A stretch of 64,000 bases of DNA from Caulobacter sp. 602-1 (GTDB lineage: Bacteria > Pseudomonadota > Alphaproteobacteria > Caulobacterales > Caulobacteraceae). Within the stretch, counting starts at the first letter, position 1, and the number at the start of each line of letters is the position of its first letter. Where the stretch lies: NCBI RefSeq assembly GCF_003931565.1, contig NZ_RRYI01000001.1, forward strand, positions 930,001 to 994,000, written 5' to 3'. The notes under the pieces were generated by a model. That model had not been told where the DNA came from. It was given only the letters and a program-made list of their open reading frames with translations, and made no database searches. Of the stretch, positions 8,248 to 15,443 are shown piece by piece. The translations under genes and the position numbers were made by a program.

Positions 8248-8664
8248 ACCCGAAGCCGGCACTTCAGATCCTCCCCCGCATTGCGGGGGAGGTGGCCCAG
8301 AGGGCCGGAGGGGGCGAGCTCTGACGTGCTCCAGTATGGCGCGCGCCGCGTTTTCGGGCGCTTGCAGGATATCGCGCGCTGGAATGCGAAGTGTGTCGAC
8401 GCCCCGCATGGCGAACCAGGCGTCGCGCCTCTCGTCATGCTTGGGATGATCATCCAGGGCATGCTGCTCTCCATCGACCTCGATGGCTAGCTTGAGCGCC
8501 TCACAATAGAAGTCGAGAATGTATGGCCCGACGGGATGCTGGCGGCGGAACAATAGCCCTTCGAGCTGACGTCCCTTCAGCGCCTGCCAAAGCAATACCT
8601 CCGGCAGTGTAAGTTCCCGTCGAAAGCGTTGCGCTGTCAGACGCCGTTCCAGCGGTGCTCTCAC
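8242..8664 (-). CDS. DUF559 (PD-(D/E)XK, Vsr-like) endonuclease-domain protein within a REP doublet
   Basis: The 140-residue protein starts at GTG 8664 with a strong AGGAGG site 6 bp upstream. The domain opens RRLTAQRFRRELTLPE, and the nuclease core reads RRQHPVGPYILDFYC, then LAIEVDGEQH, then GVDTLRI. This matches DUF559, related to very-short-patch-repair endonucleases. The last 25 or so residues (PSGPPPPQCGGGSE) are encoded by the flanking repeat, and the stop lies in the terminase 3' end. It reads against the GTA genes and is enclosed by 57-bp inverted repeats. Its biological role is not established. Confidence 0.85.
   Translation of the reverse strand: MRAPLERRLTAQRFRRELTLPEVLLWQALKGRQLEGLLFRRQHPVGPYILDFYCEALKLAIEVDGEQHALDDHPKHDERRDAWFAMRGVDTLRIPARDILQAPENAARAILEHVRARPLRPSGPPPPQCGGGSEVPASGS
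8259..8315. repeat. Left inverted repeat of the DUF559 element (B-family REP arm)
   Basis: The 57-bp arm begins GCACTTCAGATCC, contains the hairpin CTCCCCCGCATTGCGGGGGAG and a GGCCCAGAGGGCC palindrome, and ends GGAGGGGGC. It is the inverse of 8682-8738 with 54 of 57 bases identical. It overlaps the coding sequence of the DUF559 C-terminus. Confidence 0.9.
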
Positions 8665-8681
8665 GATCGCCTCCTGTGCCC

Positions 8682-8738
8682 GCCCCCTCCGGCCCTCCGG
8701 GCCACCTCCCCCGCATCGCGGGGGAGGATCTGAAGTGC
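8682..8738. repeat. Right inverted repeat of the DUF559 element (B-family REP arm)
   Basis: This is the mirror copy of 8259-8315, ending GGATCTGAAGTGC. It lies just upstream of the DUF559 ribosome-binding site, so the gene fills the space that is only about 25 bp in the empty doublets at 10594-10717 and 16081-16199. The identity includes the outer tips (GCACTTCAGATC), as expected of the true ends of an element. Confidence 0.9.
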
Positions 8739-8808
8739 GTCACGCCTTCGCCTCAACCCTAAATTGTTCACTCTTCGTTCTCAACTCCGAACCCCGGAGC
8801 GATCCCTC

Positions 8809-9948
8809 ATGTCCCTTTTCAAACCCCGCCCGCCGGAGCGTAAAGACTCCCGCGCCGCGCGCCTGATCGCCCTCACCACGGGCGGACGGCCGCAGTGGAC
8901 GCCGCGCGACTATGGCGCCCTGGCCGCCGAGGGCTTCGCCAGGAACCCCGTCGCCTATCGCTGCGTCCGCCTGATCGCCGAGGCCGCCGCCTCGACGCCG
9001 CTGGCGGTGTTCGCGAGCGGCCGGCGCGCCGACGATCATCCGCTCAAGCGCCTGCTGGACCGGCCCAATCCCGAGCAGGGCGGGCCCGACCTGATGGAGG
9101 CGTTCTTCGGGAGCCTGCAGGTGGCCGGCAACGCCTATCTGGAAGCGGCTGGCGACGCGGCCCCGACCGAGCTCTACGCCCTGCGCCCCGACCGGATGAC
9201 CGTGGTCCCCGGACCACGCGGCTGGCCGCTGGCCTATGACTACCAGGCCGCCGGCCGCACGGTTCGCATCGCTCGCGACGCCGACGGCTGGCTGCCGGTG
9301 CTGCACCTGAAGCTGTTCAACCCGACCAACGACCACTACGGCTTCTCGCCGCTGGAGGCCGCGGCCTTCGCGATCGACGTCCACAACGCCTCCAGCGCCT
9401 GGAACAAGGCGCTGCTGGACAATTCCGCCCGGCCCTCGGGGGCGCTGGTCTATTCGTCCAAGGACGCCGGCGACCGCCTGTCCGACGAGCAGTTCGACCG
9501 GTTGAAGACCGAGCTGGCCGCCGCCCATTCGGGTCAGGCCAACGCCGGGCGGCCCCTGCTGCTGGAGGGCGGTCTCGACTGGCGGGCCATGTCGCTGACC
9601 CCAGCCGAGATGGACTTCACCGAGGGCAAGCACGCCGCCGCCCGCGAGATCGCCCTGGCGTTCGGCACGCCCCCGCAGCTACTCGGTATTCCGGGTGACA
9701 ACACCTACGCCAACTATCGCGAGGCCAACGCCGCCTTCTGGCGCGGGACGGTGGTTCCGCTGGCCGAGCGGGCGGCGCGGGCCCTGACCGGCTGGCTGGC
9801 CGGCAAGTTTCCCGGCGCCAGGATCGCGCCGGACCTCGACGCCGTCCCGGCCCTGTCGGCCGAGCGCGACGCCCTGTGGAGCCGGCTGCAGGCCGCGTCC
9901 TTCCTGACCGACGCCGAGCGCCGGCGGCTTGCGGGGCTGGAGCATTGA
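8809..9948 (+). CDS. GTA gp3, HK97-family portal protein
   Basis: The 379-residue product is the dodecameric vertex channel through which DNA enters the head. ATG 8809 (MSLFKPRPPERK) is preferred to the 15-residue longer frame. Family marks include FARNPVAYRCVRLIAEAAAS, GNAYLEA, YALRPDRMTVVP, the GFSPLEAA block and GTPPQLLGIPGDNTYANYRE near the C-terminus. The gene lies just after the DUF559 element, so the portal may need its own ribosome entry from terminase read-through. Confidence 0.92.
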   Translation: MSLFKPRPPERKDSRAARLIALTTGGRPQWTPRDYGALAAEGFARNPVAYRCVRLIAEAAASTPLAVFASGRRADDHPLKRLLDRPNPEQGGPDLMEAFFGSLQVAGNAYLEAAGDAAPTELYALRPDRMTVVPGPRGWPLAYDYQAAGRTVRIARDADGWLPVLHLKLFNPTNDHYGFSPLEAAAFAIDVHNASSAWNKALLDNSARPSGALVYSSKDAGDRLSDEQFDRLKTELAAAHSGQANAGRPLLLEGGLDWRAMSLTPAEMDFTEGKHAAAREIALAFGTPPQLLGIPGDNTYANYREANAAFWRGTVVPLAERAARALTGWLAGKFPGARIAPDLDAVPALSAERDALWSRLQAASFLTDAERRRLAGLEH

Positions 9949-10199
9949 CCGCGCCCGCGCAAGGCTGGCGGTTCGACCGCCAGGTGTCGATCGGCCTCGT
10001 CGTCACCGTCTTCCTGCAGGCCGCCGCCGCCCTGATGTGGGCCGGCCGCGCCTCGGCCCGGATCGACGACATGCAGCGCCGCCTTGAGGCCCAGGCCCCG
10101 GTGGCCGAGCGCCTGGCGCGGCTGGAGGAGCAGGCCGCCGCGACCCGCCAGTCGCTGGACCGCATCGAGGCCAAGCTGGAGCGCCGACATGACGGATGA
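9945..10199 (+). CDS. GTA gp3.5-like small membrane protein
   Basis: The 84-residue protein starts at TTG 9945, overlapping the portal stop by 4 bp. It has one transmembrane helix (VSIGLVVTVFLQAAAALMW, about residues 13-31) and then a charged helical or coiled-coil tail. It sits in the position of RcGTA gene 3.5, a small unknown membrane protein. The sequence was not recognised as a named family; the call rests on position and topology. Confidence 0.7.
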   Translation: MTAPAQGWRFDRQVSIGLVVTVFLQAAAALMWAGRASARIDDMQRRLEAQAPVAERLARLEEQAAATRQSLDRIEAKLERRHDG

Positions 10200-10593
10200 G
10201 CTGAGGATCGAAGGCTATGCCTCGCTGTTCTGGACCCGCGACCTCAATGACGACGTCACCGCCGCCGGGGCCTTCGCCGAGAGCCTGGCCGCCGGCGCGC
10301 CCGTGGCGATGCTGCACCAGCACGACGAAGCCGAACCCGTCGGGGTCTGGGACGAAGTGATCGAGGACGCCAAGGGCCTGTTCGTGCGCGGGCGGATCCT
10401 GAAGACCACGCCGAGAGGCCGCCTGGTCGCCGCCCTGGTCGAGGCCGGGGCCCTGGACGGCCTCTCCATCGGCTTTCGGCAGGTGAAGGCCCGCACCCAA
10501 GGCCGCCTGCGCGTGCTGTCCCGCGTCGAGCTGTGGGAGGTGTCGATCGTGACCTTCCCGATGCTGCCCCAAGCGCGGCTGAAGGTGGCCTGA
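10189..10593 (+). CDS. GTA gp4, HK97-family prohead protease (peptidase U35)
   Basis: The 134-residue protease processes the capsid N-terminus during maturation. Its opening ELRIEGYASLFWTRDLNDDV, the His in AMLHQHDEAEPVG, and the Ser in GALDGLSIGF fit the family's catalytic His-Ser pattern, and the end reads ELWEVSIVTFPM. It overlaps gp3.5 by 11 bp, so the two are translationally coupled. A repeat element starts directly after its stop. Confidence 0.92.
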   Translation: MTDELRIEGYASLFWTRDLNDDVTAAGAFAESLAAGAPVAMLHQHDEAEPVGVWDEVIEDAKGLFVRGRILKTTPRGRLVAALVEAGALDGLSIGFRQVKARTQGRLRVLSRVELWEVSIVTFPMLPQARLKVA

Positions 10594-10717
10594 AGATCCT
10601 CCCCCGCGTCGCGGGGGAGGTGGCCCAGAGGGCCGGAGGGGGCGAGCTCGACCAACGTCCAGCAGGCCCCCTCAGTCGGCTTCGCCGACAGCTCCCCCGC
10701 ATCGCGGGGGAGCATCT
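10594..10717. repeat. B-family REPIN between gp4 and gp5
   Basis: One arm (AGATCCTCCCCCGC..., with a GGCCCAGAGGGCC palindrome) is joined through a roughly 25-bp spacer to a second arm (CAGTCGGCTTCGCCGACAG and CTCCCCCGCATCGCGGGGGAG). It begins on the base after the protease stop codon and ends 24 bp before the capsid start. Each arm can fold on itself, and the arms are inverted to one another. Confidence 0.88.
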
Positions 10718-10741
10718 CCTATCCCCAACCCGGAGATCCCC

Positions 10742-11965
10742 ATGAAGGAAACCAAACACGCGGCCTCGCCCGAGGCCCGCGCGGCGTTGGCTGACGTCTT
10801 GTCGGCGTTCGAGAGCTTCAAGGCCGCCAACGACCAGCGGCTGGCGGCCATCGAGACCAAGCGGGCCGATGTCCTGCTGGAGGAGAAGGTCGGCCGCATC
10901 GACGACGCGGTCGCCCGCGCCCAGGACCGTCTCGACCGGCTGATGGCCGACCTGCGTAGGCCGACGCTGGCGGGCGAAACCCCGGTCGCCACGGTCGACG
11001 AACGCAAGGCCGCCTTCGACCGCTACGTGAAGACCGGCGAAACGCCCGCCGCGCTGCTCGAAGCCAAGGGGCTGTCGGAAGGGACCGCCACGGCCGGCGG
11101 CTATGTCGCTCCGCCGGAGCTGGAGCGGCTGATCCTGCGTCGCCTGGCGGCGACCAGCCCGATGCGCGAGATCTGCCAGGTCCGCACCATCGGCGCCGGG
11201 ACGTTCCGCAAACCGGTCTCGCCCACGGGCCTGGCCGCCGCCTGGGTGGCGGAGACCGCCGCGCGGCCCGAGACGACCGCGCCCACGCTGGACGTCATCG
11301 ACTTCCCGGCGGGCGAGCTCTACGCCAGCCCGGCCGCCACCCAGGCCCTGCTGGACGACGCCTATGTCAGCATCGACGAGTGGCTGGCCGAGGAGGTGCA
11401 GGACGCCTTCGCCGCCCAGGAGACCACGGCCTTCGTGACCGGCGACGGGGTCAACAAGCCCAAGGGCCTCTTGGCCTACACGGCCGCGCCGGAAGCTTCG
11501 TACGCCTGGGGGCAGGTCGGCTATCTGGCCACCGGCGTCGCCGGCGCCTGGCCGGCCAGCAACCCGACCGACAAGCTGATCGACCTGATCTACGCGGCGA
11601 AGACCCAGTACCGCCAGAACGGCCGCTTCGTGATGAACCGCCGCACGGTCAGCGCCGTGCGCAAGTTCAAGGACGCCCAGGGCAACTACATCTGGAACGC
11701 GGCCCTGCAGCCGGGTCAGTCGGCGAGCCTGCTGGGCTTCCCGGTCACCGAGATCGAGGCCATGCCCGACGTCGGCGCCAACGCCATGGCCCTGGCGTTC
11801 GGCGACTTCGAGAAGGGCTATCTGATCGTCGACCGCGCCGGCGTGCGGGTGCTGCGCGACCCGTACTCGGCCAAGCCGCACGTGCTGTTCTACACCACCA
11901 AGCGCGTCGGCGGCGGCGTGCAGAACTTCGACGCCGTGAAGCTGCTGAAGTTCGCGGCGAGCTAG
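10742..11965 (+). CDS. GTA gp5, HK97-family major capsid protein
   Basis: The 407-residue capsid protein has an N-terminal helical delta/scaffold region (about residues 1-100, with repeated Ala/Arg/Asp heptads), removed by gp4 in related systems. The HK97 fold follows, with GGYVAPPELERLILRRL, the PMREIC segment, FVTGDGVNKPKGLL and the C-terminal FGDFEKGYLIVDRAGV. CGGAG lies 9 bp before the ATG. The exact cleavage site cannot be set from sequence alone. Confidence 0.94.
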   Translation: MKETKHAASPEARAALADVLSAFESFKAANDQRLAAIETKRADVLLEEKVGRIDDAVARAQDRLDRLMADLRRPTLAGETPVATVDERKAAFDRYVKTGETPAALLEAKGLSEGTATAGGYVAPPELERLILRRLAATSPMREICQVRTIGAGTFRKPVSPTGLAAAWVAETAARPETTAPTLDVIDFPAGELYASPAATQALLDDAYVSIDEWLAEEVQDAFAAQETTAFVTGDGVNKPKGLLAYTAAPEASYAWGQVGYLATGVAGAWPASNPTDKLIDLIYAAKTQYRQNGRFVMNRRTVSAVRKFKDAQGNYIWNAALQPGQSASLLGFPVTEIEAMPDVGANAMALAFGDFEKGYLIVDRAGVRVLRDPYSAKPHVLFYTTKRVGGGVQNFDAVKLLKFAAS

Positions 11966-11977
11966 TCGTCAGACCTG

Positions 11978-12093
11978 GTCACTTGCCCCCACCTGACCGC
12001 TTCGCGGTCGTCCGCCCCCAGAGCGGGCGGAAGGTGATTCCTCTTCCCCCTCCGGGGGGGGGGAGCGCGCCAGCGCGGAAGGGGGCAAGTGAC
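11978..12093. repeat. A-family REPIN, arms in reverse order, between gp5 and gp6
   Basis: Outer ends are GTCACTTGCCCC and GGGGCAAGTGAC. Compared with 2749-2872 the two halves are swapped: the GACCGCTTCGCGGTC half comes first and the CTTCCCCCTCC half second, so the ends outside here are the inner ends there. It includes a run of ten G (12054-12063) where sister copies have five, a likely slippage site or sequencing problem. Confidence 0.82.
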
Positions 12094-12114
12094 CCCATTC
12101 CCGAAAGCACCCCA

Positions 12115-12396
12115 ATGCCTCAATCCCTCACCCTGGCCGAGGCCCGGGCGTTCCTGCGCGTGCCCGACGCGTCGGAGGACGCCATCCTCACCCTGCTGAT
12201 CGACGCCGCCGAGGCCCATGTCGCGGCGGCCGCCGGCGTCACGCTGACCCCGGCCAGCCCGGCGCCGTTGCGGCTGTCGGTGCTGACCCTGGTCGCCCAC
12301 GCCTACGAGCATCGCGCGTCCCCGGGCGACGCCGGCCAGCCGTCGCCGGCCCTCGCCCAGCCGTGGCTGACCCCTTACCGAAAGGCCCGGCTGTGA
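12115..12396 (+). CDS. GTA gp6, head-tail connector (adaptor) protein
   Basis: The 93-residue product has the short helical fold of HK97 gp6-like connectors: SLTLAEARAFLRVPDASEDA, ILTLLIDAAEAHVAAAAG, and LSVLTLVAHAYEHR. It would form the ring under the portal. ATG 12115 follows the repeat; no strong ribosome site is seen. The stop overlaps the GTG of the next gene by 4 bp. Confidence 0.85.
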   Translation: MPQSLTLAEARAFLRVPDASEDAILTLLIDAAEAHVAAAAGVTLTPASPAPLRLSVLTLVAHAYEHRASPGDAGQPSPALAQPWLTPYRKARL

Positions 12397-12785
12397 GCGA
12401 CAAGCCCCTGATCGACGCCGTCGTCGCCAGCCTGAAGGCCGCGCCCGCCGTCACCGCGATCGTCGCCCAGCGGATCCACGCCAGCCCGCCGCGCCTGCCG
12501 ACCTATCCCTGCGTGGTCGTCACCCGCGCCGAGGGGCGTCCGGCGGGCGAGAACGACGCGATCGAGCATCTGCTGACCCTGACCTGCGCCAGCCGTTTCG
12601 GCGGGCCGGAGGAGGCGAGGGCCCTGGTCGCCGCCGTCCGCGCGGCCCTGCACGACGCCCGCCCGGCGCTGAGCGGCCGGCGGCTGGTCAATCTGCGCGT
12701 CCCCTATGCCGACGTCTTCGCCGGCGCCGACCGCGAAACCGCCCTCGGGATCGTCCGCGTGCGGGCGGTGACCGAACTTCTTTAA
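12393..12785 (+). CDS. GTA gp8, DUF3168 tail-terminator-like protein
   Basis: The 130-residue DUF3168 protein (GTG 12393, GTGA overlap with gp6) matches the tail terminator position. Typical blocks are ASLKAAPAVTAIVAQRIHA, PPRLPTYPCVVV, HLLTLTCASRFGG, and TALGIVRVRAVTE. No gp7-like head-closure gene lies between gp6 and gp8, which are directly overlapped. Confidence 0.88.
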   Translation: MSDKPLIDAVVASLKAAPAVTAIVAQRIHASPPRLPTYPCVVVTRAEGRPAGENDAIEHLLTLTCASRFGGPEEARALVAAVRAALHDARPALSGRRLVNLRVPYADVFAGADRETALGIVRVRAVTELL

Positions 12786-12800
12786 GACAAGGAGACAATC

Positions 12801-13217
12801 ATGGCCGCCCAAGCCGGCAAGGACATCCTGCTGAAGATCAGCGACGGGGCGGCTACGCCGACCTTCGTCACCGTCGCGGGCCTGCGCGCCCGCACCATCA
12901 GCCTCAACGCCAAGACCATCGACGCGACGGACAGCGATAGCGCGGGCCGCTGGCGCGAGCTGCTGGCCGGGGCCGGCGTGCGCTCGGTGGCCGTTTCGGG
13001 CTCGGGCGTGTTCCGCGACGCCGCCTCCGACGCCCAGGTGCGGACCAGCTTCTTCGACCAGTCGGCGCGGGTGTGGCGCCTGGTGGTGCCGGACTTCGGC
13101 CAGCTGGAGGGGCCGTTCATCGTCGCGGCCCTGGAATATGCCGGCGAGCACGACGGCGAGGCGGCGTTCGCGCTCAGCCTGGCCTCGGCCGGCGCCGTGA
13201 CGTTCACGGCGATCTAG
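12801..13217 (+). CDS. GTA gp9, major tail tube protein (TP901-1 family)
   Basis: The 138-residue protein forms the tail tube. It has AGKDILLKISDG, then VAGLRARTISLNAKTIDATD, then GAGVRSVAVSGSGVFRD and the late EYAGEHDGEAAFALSLASA block typical of the phage tail tube family in GTAs. AAGGAG lies 8 bp upstream of ATG 12801. The stop abuts the next ATG with no gap. Confidence 0.9.
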   Translation: MAAQAGKDILLKISDGAATPTFVTVAGLRARTISLNAKTIDATDSDSAGRWRELLAGAGVRSVAVSGSGVFRDAASDAQVRTSFFDQSARVWRLVVPDFGQLEGPFIVAALEYAGEHDGEAAFALSLASAGAVTFTAI

Positions 13218-13502
13218 ATGCTGCCGCCCAACACCGCCCGCGGCGAGGTCGTGGTCACCCTGGCCGGCGCGCCGCGACGCCTGTGCCTGACGCTGGGCGC
13301 GCTGGCCCGCATCGAGGCGGCGCTGGGGCTGTCGGACTGGTCGCAGCTGCCGGACCGCATCGCCACGCTGAGCGCCGCCGATCTGGCCGCCGTGCTGGCG
13401 GCGCTGCTGGATGGCGGCGGCGAGCCGGCCGAGATCGCCGCCCGGGCCACGGTCCCGGAAGCCGCCAGCGCCCTGGCCGCCGCCCTGGCCGCGTCCGCGT
13501 GA
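13218..13502 (+). CDS. GTA gp10, tail assembly chaperone-like protein
   Basis: The 94-residue protein (NTARGEVVVTLAGAPRRLCL, then TLGALARIEAALG) is of the GTA gp10 family, a short two-strand plus helical protein. With gp10.1 it probably chaperones the tape measure during tail assembly, by analogy with the G/GT pair of lambda. It starts directly after the tail tube stop and its own stop overlaps the GTG of gp10.1. Confidence 0.85.
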   Translation: MLPPNTARGEVVVTLAGAPRRLCLTLGALARIEAALGLSDWSQLPDRIATLSAADLAAVLAALLDGGGEPAEIAARATVPEAASALAAALAASA

Positions 13503-13675
13503 GCTGGGCCGAGCCGCTGCGGCTGGCCGTCCGGCTGGGCGTCGCGCCCGAGGCGTTCTGGCGGCTGTCGCTGGTCGAGTGGCGGGCGCTCACCGAAGCG
13601 CCGGCCTCGCCCGTCCTGACCCGTTCGGGCCTCACCGACCTGATCGCTCGCTATCCCGACGAGGAGATCCCATGA
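13499..13675 (+). CDS. GTA gp10.1, small tail assembly chaperone
   Basis: A 58-residue protein starts at GTG 13499, inside the gp10 stop (GTGA). It carries the family pattern LGVAPEAFWRLSLVEWRAL and LIARYPDE. Small genes of this kind precede the tape measure in all GTA clusters of this type. It overlaps the next ATG by 4 bp. Confidence 0.85.
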   Translation: MSWAEPLRLAVRLGVAPEAFWRLSLVEWRALTEAPASPVLTRSGLTDLIARYPDEEIP

Positions 13676-14178
13676 GTTTTGAGCAAGACGGCCTGTCCGC
13701 CGTCCCCGCCCGCGCCGCCGAGGCCGCCGCGTCGCTGGAGGCCCTGAAGGCGCCGGCCGACCGCGCGGCCCGCTCGATCGACGAGGCCTTCGCGCGGGCC
13801 GGGACGTCCCTGGCCCGCTCCCTGGCCCGCGCGGCGTCGGACGGACAGGTGTCCCTGGCGGAACTGGCCCGCGCCGTGCTGGGCGCGGCGGGGGCGGCCT
13901 TGAAGGGCGGAGGGCTCGGCGAAGCGCTGGCCAACAGCTTCTCGGGAGCGCGCGCCGACGGCGGACCGGTCCTGCCCGGCGGAAGCTATCTGGTCGGGGA
14001 GCGTGGGCCGGAGGTGTTCCGTCCGGCCTCCGCCGGCAGCATTGAGCCGGCCGGCGGCGGCGGGATCTCGGTGACGGTCAATGTCCAGAGCGGGGAGGCG
14101 TCGGGGCTGATCCGTTCCGACGCTCAGATCGCCCAGGCCTTGGCCAGAGCCGTATCGCTCGGCGCCCAGAAATTATGA
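13672..14178 (+). CDS. GTA gp11, tape measure protein
   Basis: The 168-residue protein is Ala-rich and helical (residues 1-95) and has the conserved C-terminal block of GTA tape measures: RADGGPVLPGGSYLVGERGP, EVFRPASAG, then GISVTVNVQSGEA. At 168 residues it is shorter than the Rhodobacter protein (about 219, from memory), consistent with a short tail. A hairpin follows directly after the stop. Confidence 0.88.
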   Translation: MSFEQDGLSAVPARAAEAAASLEALKAPADRAARSIDEAFARAGTSLARSLARAASDGQVSLAELARAVLGAAGAALKGGGLGEALANSFSGARADGGPVLPGGSYLVGERGPEVFRPASAGSIEPAGGGGISVTVNVQSGEASGLIRSDAQIAQALARAVSLGAQKL

Positions 14179-14204
14179 GCCCTCCCCCTTGATGGGGGAG
14201 GGCT
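14178..14204. terminator. Strong hairpin after gp11
   Basis: A perfect 11-bp stem (AGCCCTCCCCC at 14178-14188 with its complement at 14194-14204) has a 5-base loop. No T-run follows. It lies between convergent genes gp11 and the DUF805 gene, so it may end or weaken transcription from either side. Its CTCCCCC core resembles the B-family repeats. Confidence 0.5.
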
Positions 14205-14214
14205 GGGGGAGGGA

Positions 14215-14679
14215 TCAGATCGCCACCGCCGCGGCGTTGGCCGGGGCCGGGCCGTACTGGTTTTCGCGCGGCTGGCCGCTGCTGCAGCCGACCCACAGGG
14301 TGAAGGCCAGCCACACCGCGAAGGCGATGAAGCACGAGACGAAGAAGCCGCCCAGGGCCGTCAGGGCCGACAGTTCCGGTTCGCCGTTGGTGATCGCCGC
14401 GATGGCCGGCAGGACGCCGATCGACAGGGCCGAGCCCATGATCAGCAGGGGGCCGAACACCCAGGGCAGGACCTGCCACCAGCCGGTCTGACCCATGTCG
14501 TGCAGGCGCTTGGTATGGATGCAGACGCTGGAATAGATCGTGCCCAGCGCGATGATGTGGCCCACCAGCGGCAGCCAGCCCACGGCGACGTTCACGCCCA
14601 GCAGGACGAGCCAGCCGATCCAGAACGACTGCCGGCCGATGCGGCCCTCAGGCGACAGGAACAGGGTCTTCCAATCCAT
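14215..14679 (-). CDS. DUF805 membrane protein inserted in the GTA cluster
   Basis: The 154-residue protein carries the DUF805 opening (FLSPEGRIGRQSFWIGWLVL) and about four membrane helices; the RLHDMGQTGWW motif is diagnostic. ATG 14679 has GGAGAC upstream and is preferred over the 8-residue longer start. It reads against the GTA genes and splits gp11 from gp12. DUF805 function is unknown; there is no known GTA role. Confidence 0.9.
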   Translation of the reverse strand: MDWKTLFLSPEGRIGRQSFWIGWLVLLGVNVAVGWLPLVGHIIALGTIYSSVCIHTKRLHDMGQTGWWQVLPWVFGPLLIMGSALSIGVLPAIAAITNGEPELSALTALGGFFVSCFIAFAVWLAFTLWVGCSSGQPRENQYGPAPANAAAVAI

Positions 14680-14831
14680 TTCGGTCTCCAATCTCGACCC
14701 CATACGTAGGGCTCGACGACCCGTCCTTGAAGTGAAAACCGGGTCATGACGCAGACTTAATGGCGTTGGCCGCCCAATAGCTCCGCTTGGCGCCGATTTT
14801 CCGCAAACCTTTTCACGAATGAGGGATCGCG

Positions 14832-15443
14832 ATGAGCGAGTTCCACGAGGCGCGCCTGCCCGCGCGCCTGGCGTTCGGCTGCACCGGCGGCGTCGAGCGG
14901 CGCACCGAGGTCGTCACCCTGGCGTCCGGGTTCGAACGGCGGACCAGTCCGTGGGCGCGGGGCCGCCGTCGCTACCTGATCGCCACGGCCGCCCGGCCGC
15001 TGGACGAGATCGCCGAGCTGACCGCCTTTTTCGAGGCGCGGGGCGGGCGGCTGGCGGGGTTCCGCTTCCGCGATCCGGCCGACTTCAAGTCGTGCGCGCC
15101 CTCGGCCCAGCCGGCGGCGGGCGACCAGCCGATCGGCGTCGGCGACGGAACGCGCAAGGCGTTTCAGCTGACCAAGGCCTACGGGACGGCGTCGCGGACC
15201 ATCGCCAAGCCGGTGGCCGGGACCGTCAAGGTCGCCGTGGCGGGCGTGGCCGCGCCCTTCACCGTCGATACGACCACCGGTCTCGTCACCCTGACCACGG
15301 CCCCGGTCGTCGGGGCGGCGGTGACGGCGGGCTTCGAATTCGACACGCCGGTGCGCTTCGATCTCGATCGGCTGGACGTGACCCTGGAGGGGTTCGCCGC
15401 CGGCCGGGTCACCGCCTGCGCCCTGGTCGAGGTGCGAGTCTGA
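14832..15443 (+). CDS. GTA gp12, DUF2460 distal tail protein
   Basis: The 203-residue DUF2460 protein forms the distal tail ring. Marks are FHEARLPARLAFG, the central FFEARGGRLAGFRFRDPADF (the best conserved block), QPIGVGDGTRKAFQLTKAY and a C-terminal beta domain ending in AGRVTACALVEVRV. The 128-bp gap upstream may hold a second promoter for gp12-gp15 because the DUF805 gene lies before it. The stop overlaps the next start (TGATG). Confidence 0.92.
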   Translation: MSEFHEARLPARLAFGCTGGVERRTEVVTLASGFERRTSPWARGRRRYLIATAARPLDEIAELTAFFEARGGRLAGFRFRDPADFKSCAPSAQPAAGDQPIGVGDGTRKAFQLTKAYGTASRTIAKPVAGTVKVAVAGVAAPFTVDTTTGLVTLTTAPVVGAAVTAGFEFDTPVRFDLDRLDVTLEGFAAGRVTACALVEVRV

